Source: Chitinophaga pinensis (GTDB lineage: Bacteria; Bacteroidota; Bacteroidia; NS11-12g; UBA9320). From it: a DNA stretch of 64,000 bases. Within the stretch, counting starts at the first letter, position 1. Every line of letters begins with the position of its first letter. This document shows positions 61,596 to 64,000 of this stretch, in pieces. The notes under the pieces were generated by a model. That model was not told the DNA's origin. It did no database searches and was given only the letters and a program-made list of their open reading frames with translations. The position numbers were made by a program, and so were the translations under genes. Location: contig CAMDSC010000009.1 of the NCBI GenBank assembly GCA_945907065.1, positions 16,999-80,998 on the forward strand, given 5' to 3'.

Positions 61596-64000
61596 ATGCG
61601 TCTTAGCGGACTTGAACCGCTGATAGTTACACCCCAAACTAATTTTATGAATATTGGGGAACGAACCAATATTACAGGCTCCAAGCAGTTTGCCCGGCTT
61701 ATTCTTAATGAAAAATACGATGAAGCTGTTGCGGTAGCTCGCCAACAGGTTGAAAACGGAGCCCAGGTTATTGATGTAAACATGGATGAAGGCATGCTGG
61801 ATGGAATAGCGGCCATGACTAAATTTCTAAATCTGATAGCGGCCGAACCTGATATTTGCAAAGTTCCTATTATGGTGGACAGTTCCAAATGGGAAATAAT
61901 AGAAGCCGGATTGCAATGTTTGCAAGGCAAGGGTATTGTAAATTCTATCAGTTTAAAAGGCGGCGAGGAAGAATTTATCCGACAGGCCAAATTGGTGAAA
62001 CGCTATGGTGCAGCAGCTGTTGTTATGGCTTTTGACGAACAAGGCCAAGCTGACAGTTATGAACGACGAATTGCTATTTGCCAAAGGTGTTATGATATTT
62101 TAACTAAAAAAGTAAAGTTCCCGGCTTCCGATATCATTTTTGACCCTAATATTTTAACGGTTGCCACCGGAATGGATGAGCACAATAACTATGCGGTAGA
62201 TTATATCAGGGCCACCAAATGGATTAAGCATAATCTTCCTTATGTAAAAGTTAGTGGAGGGGTAAGTAATATTTCATTTTCATTTAGAGGAAATGATACG
62301 GTGAGAGAAGCCATGCATTCGGCTTTTTTATACCATGCCATACAAGCAGGGATGGATATGGGAATTGTAAATGCTGGAGTGATTGAGGTGTATGATGAAA
62401 TTCCAAAAGACTTATTGGAAAGGGTAGAAGATGTTTTATTAAACCGCAGACCAGATGCCACCGAGAGATTAATTGAATTTGCTGAAACGGTAAAAGCCAA
62501 AGGCAAAAAGGAGGAGGAAGTATTAGAATGGCGAAATAGCAGTGTTGAAGATCGACTGAAACATGCCTTGATAAAAGGAATTACCGATTTTATAGATGAA
62601 GATACCGAAGAAGCTAGAGTAAAACTAGGCAAACCACTTTTGGTTATTGAAGGCCCTTTAATGGCCGGGATGAATGTGGTAGGAGATTTATTTGGAAGTG
62701 GTAAAATGTTTTTGCCTCAGGTGGTAAAAAGTGCAAGGGTTATGAAAAAGTCTGTGGCCTACCTTGAACCCTATTTATTGGAAGAAAAGGAAAGACTTAT
62801 TGCTTTGGGTGGTGAACGAAAAGAAGACCGAGGAGCCGGAAGGGTATTGATGGCAACCGTAAAAGGCGATGTACATGATATTGGGAAAAATATAGTAGGA
62901 GTGGTGCTCGCTTGTAACAATTATGAAATTGTAGATTTAGGTGTCATGGTTTCTTGTGAAACAATATTGCAAAAAGCCCGGGAAATTAATGCCGATATTA
63001 TTGGATTGAGCGGACTGATAACACCTAGTTTGGATGAAATGGTTCACGTGGCCAAAGAAATGCAACGCCAGGGATTCACAACTCCACTATTGATAGGTGG
63101 AGCTACAACGTCGAGAATACATGCAGCTGTAAAAATTGCTCCGGAATACGATGGTCCAATGGTTCATGTGTTGGATGCCAGCCGAAGTGTACCGGTTGCA
63201 GGAAATTTATTAAGTCCGGAAACAAAAACAGAATTTGCTCAAAAGATTAAAGACGAATACAAATCATTAGCTGAAAATCATGCCTTGCGCCAATTGGACA
63301 AGGTTATTTTAACACTGGAATTATCCAGAGAAAACAGGTTAAAAATTGACAAAACACAGGTATATAAACCAAATTTCATTGGAGTTAAAGCTCTGAAAGA
63401 GTTTGACCTTTCCGTTTTAAGGGAAGTGATTGACTGGACACCGTTTTTTCAAACATGGGAGCTGGCTGGTAAATACCCCAAAATATTATGCGATGCACTG
63501 GTTGGAGCCGAGGCTACCAAACTTTTTAACGAGGTAAATATTTTGATGGATAAACTCATTGCCGGTAAAAAATTTACGGCCAATGCGGTCTTTGGTATAT
63601 TTCCGGCAGAAAGTCAAGGCGACGATGTCATCGTTTATAAAGATGATACCCGAACAGAAGTAACAACAACCTTTAACTTTTTGCGTCAGCAACGCCAAAT
63701 GGGATCAGGAATTCCCAATATTTGTCTATCCGATTTTGTGTCAGATAAAAAGGATTACATCGGTTTATTCGCGGTTACAGCCGGAGTTGGAATTGATGAA
63801 TTGGCTAAGGAATATGAAAAAGACCACGATGATTATCATAGTATAATGGTAAAAGCAATAGGCGACCGTTTTGCAGAGGCATTTGCCGAGTATCTCCATA
63901 AATTGATAAGAACGGAATATTGGGGTTATGCCAAAGAAGAAAATTTAACAAATGAAGAATTGATAAAGGAATCCTACCAAGGGATTCGTCCCGCACCGGG
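61596..64000 (+). CDS. metH: methionine synthase, folate/cobalamin/activation module (partial at right edge)
   Basis: About 801 residues are in the window and the stop lies outside. The frame opens at 61554; the ATG at 61596 ([17 protein letters not shown]) is the best start, with ATT 61554 and TTG 61575 as alternatives. The folate-binding domain (about 1-290) has [14 protein letters not shown]. The cobalamin region (about 300-550) has [12 protein letters not shown] (His binds cobalt), SGLITPS and LLIGGATTS. The SAM-binding activation domain runs to the edge, ending GIRPAPG. The homocysteine-binding domain is absent; it is the separate gene at 48210. Confidence 0.93.
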   Translation, partial: MRLSGLEPLIVTPQTNFMNIGERTNITGSKQFARLILNEKYDEAVAVARQQVENGAQVIDVNMDEGMLDGIAAMTKFLNLIAAEPDICKVPIMVDSSKWEIIEAGLQCLQGKGIVNSISLKGGEEEFIRQAKLVKRYGAAAVVMAFDEQGQADSYERRIAICQRCYDILTKKVKFPASDIIFDPNILTVATGMDEHNNYAVDYIRATKWIKHNLPYVKVSGGVSNISFSFRGNDTVREAMHSAFLYHAIQAGMDMGIVNAGVIEVYDEIPKDLLERVEDVLLNRRPDATERLIEFAETVKAKGKKEEEVLEWRNSSVEDRLKHALIKGITDFIDEDTEEARVKLGKPLLVIEGPLMAGMNVVGDLFGSGKMFLPQVVKSARVMKKSVAYLEPYLLEEKERLIALGGERKEDRGAGRVLMATVKGDVHDIGKNIVGVVLACNNYEIVDLGVMVSCETILQKAREINADIIGLSGLITPSLDEMVHVAKEMQRQGFTTPLLIGGATTSRIHAAVKIAPEYDGPMVHVLDASRSVPVAGNLLSPETKTEFAQKIKDEYKSLAENHALRQLDKVILTLELSRENRLKIDKTQVYKPNFIGVKALKEFDLSVLREVIDWTPFFQTWELAGKYPKILCDALVGAEATKLFNEVNILMDKLIAGKKFTANAVFGIFPAESQGDDVIVYKDDTRTEVTTTFNFLRQQRQMGSGIPNICLSDFVSDKKDYIGLFAVTAGVGIDELAKEYEKDHDDYHSIMVKAIGDRFAEAFAEYLHKLIRTEYWGYAKEENLTNEELIKESYQGIRPAP

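Noticed and set aside
1..64000. CRISPR arrays, rRNA genes, complete insertion sequences or prophage genes
   Set aside because: No regularly spaced repeats, rRNA-like stretches, transposase or phage structural genes were recognised; the only tyrosine recombinase is the housekeeping-type xerD.

Overview
The window reads as chromosomal DNA of an AT-rich member of the Bacteroidota. Evidence: a type IX secretion (T9SS) C-terminal sorting domain (19887-20456), a CHU_C/gliding-type C-terminal domain (41123-42853), a GldM-C-like domain (10043-10447), DUF4286, Omp28 and OstA-like proteins, a fused E1 alpha/beta 2-oxoacid dehydrogenase, a methionine synthase split into two genes, and Bacteroidota promoters (TTTG-N19-TAnnTTTG, best seen before the tRNA-Phe). 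The genus cannot be told from the sequence. A flavobacterial, chitinophagal or sphingobacterial relative is plausible.

Layout. 0-9 kb: DUF1697 protein, a four-PAS histidine kinase, then a minus-strand operon (two-TM protein, Mrp, two tandem rhomboids, EEP hydrolase, O-methyltransferase) and a secreted M28 peptidase. 9-20 kb: a 44-residue lipoprotein, AlbA_2 regulator, GldM-C-like protein, M16 peptidase, FabK-like flavoprotein, gcvT, an Omp28 lipoprotein, carB, MazG, SRPBCC protein and a lipoprotein. 20-27 kb: a LytS/LytTR signalling island with a T9SS cargo, a degenerate LytS-like kinase, a SIMPL protein, and a propeller-type sensor kinase between two LytTR response regulators. 27-37 kb: nucleotide kinase-like protein and dCMP deaminase, DUF4139 protein, sodA, Rieske-like lipoprotein, exonuclease III, 2-oxoacid dehydrogenase E1, aroE and pheS. 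37-46 kb: a tight minus-strand operon (CHU_C protein, ybeY, mnmG, Ig-like lipoprotein), then an rluB-like gene, Omp28 lipoprotein, xerD and DUF4286. 46-64 kb: lhgO, metH N-terminal module, TPR membrane protein, tRNA-Phe, glycosyltransferase, aroQ, OstA-like protein, S9 peptidase, serine hydrolase, an accessory islet at 59.0-60.3 kb, dusB, and the metH cobalamin/activation module running off the right edge.

Most genes are conserved housekeeping or envelope genes. The most notable signals are not genes. Two parS-like sequences (GTTNCACGTGAAAC core) lie 843 bp apart in the ybeY/CHU_C genes beside mnmG, which suggests an origin-proximal ParB-loading region. A perfect 14-bp direct repeat with 22-bp phasing sits just before a LytTR regulator gene. 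An orphan membrane-protein gene is bracketed by inverted GTTAG-N21-GTTAGCGG sites, like a mobile gene cassette, and is followed by two tandem insertion-sequence-end-like repeats. Several palindromic intergenic elements are present. I found no CRISPR array, complete insertion sequence, prophage or rRNA.
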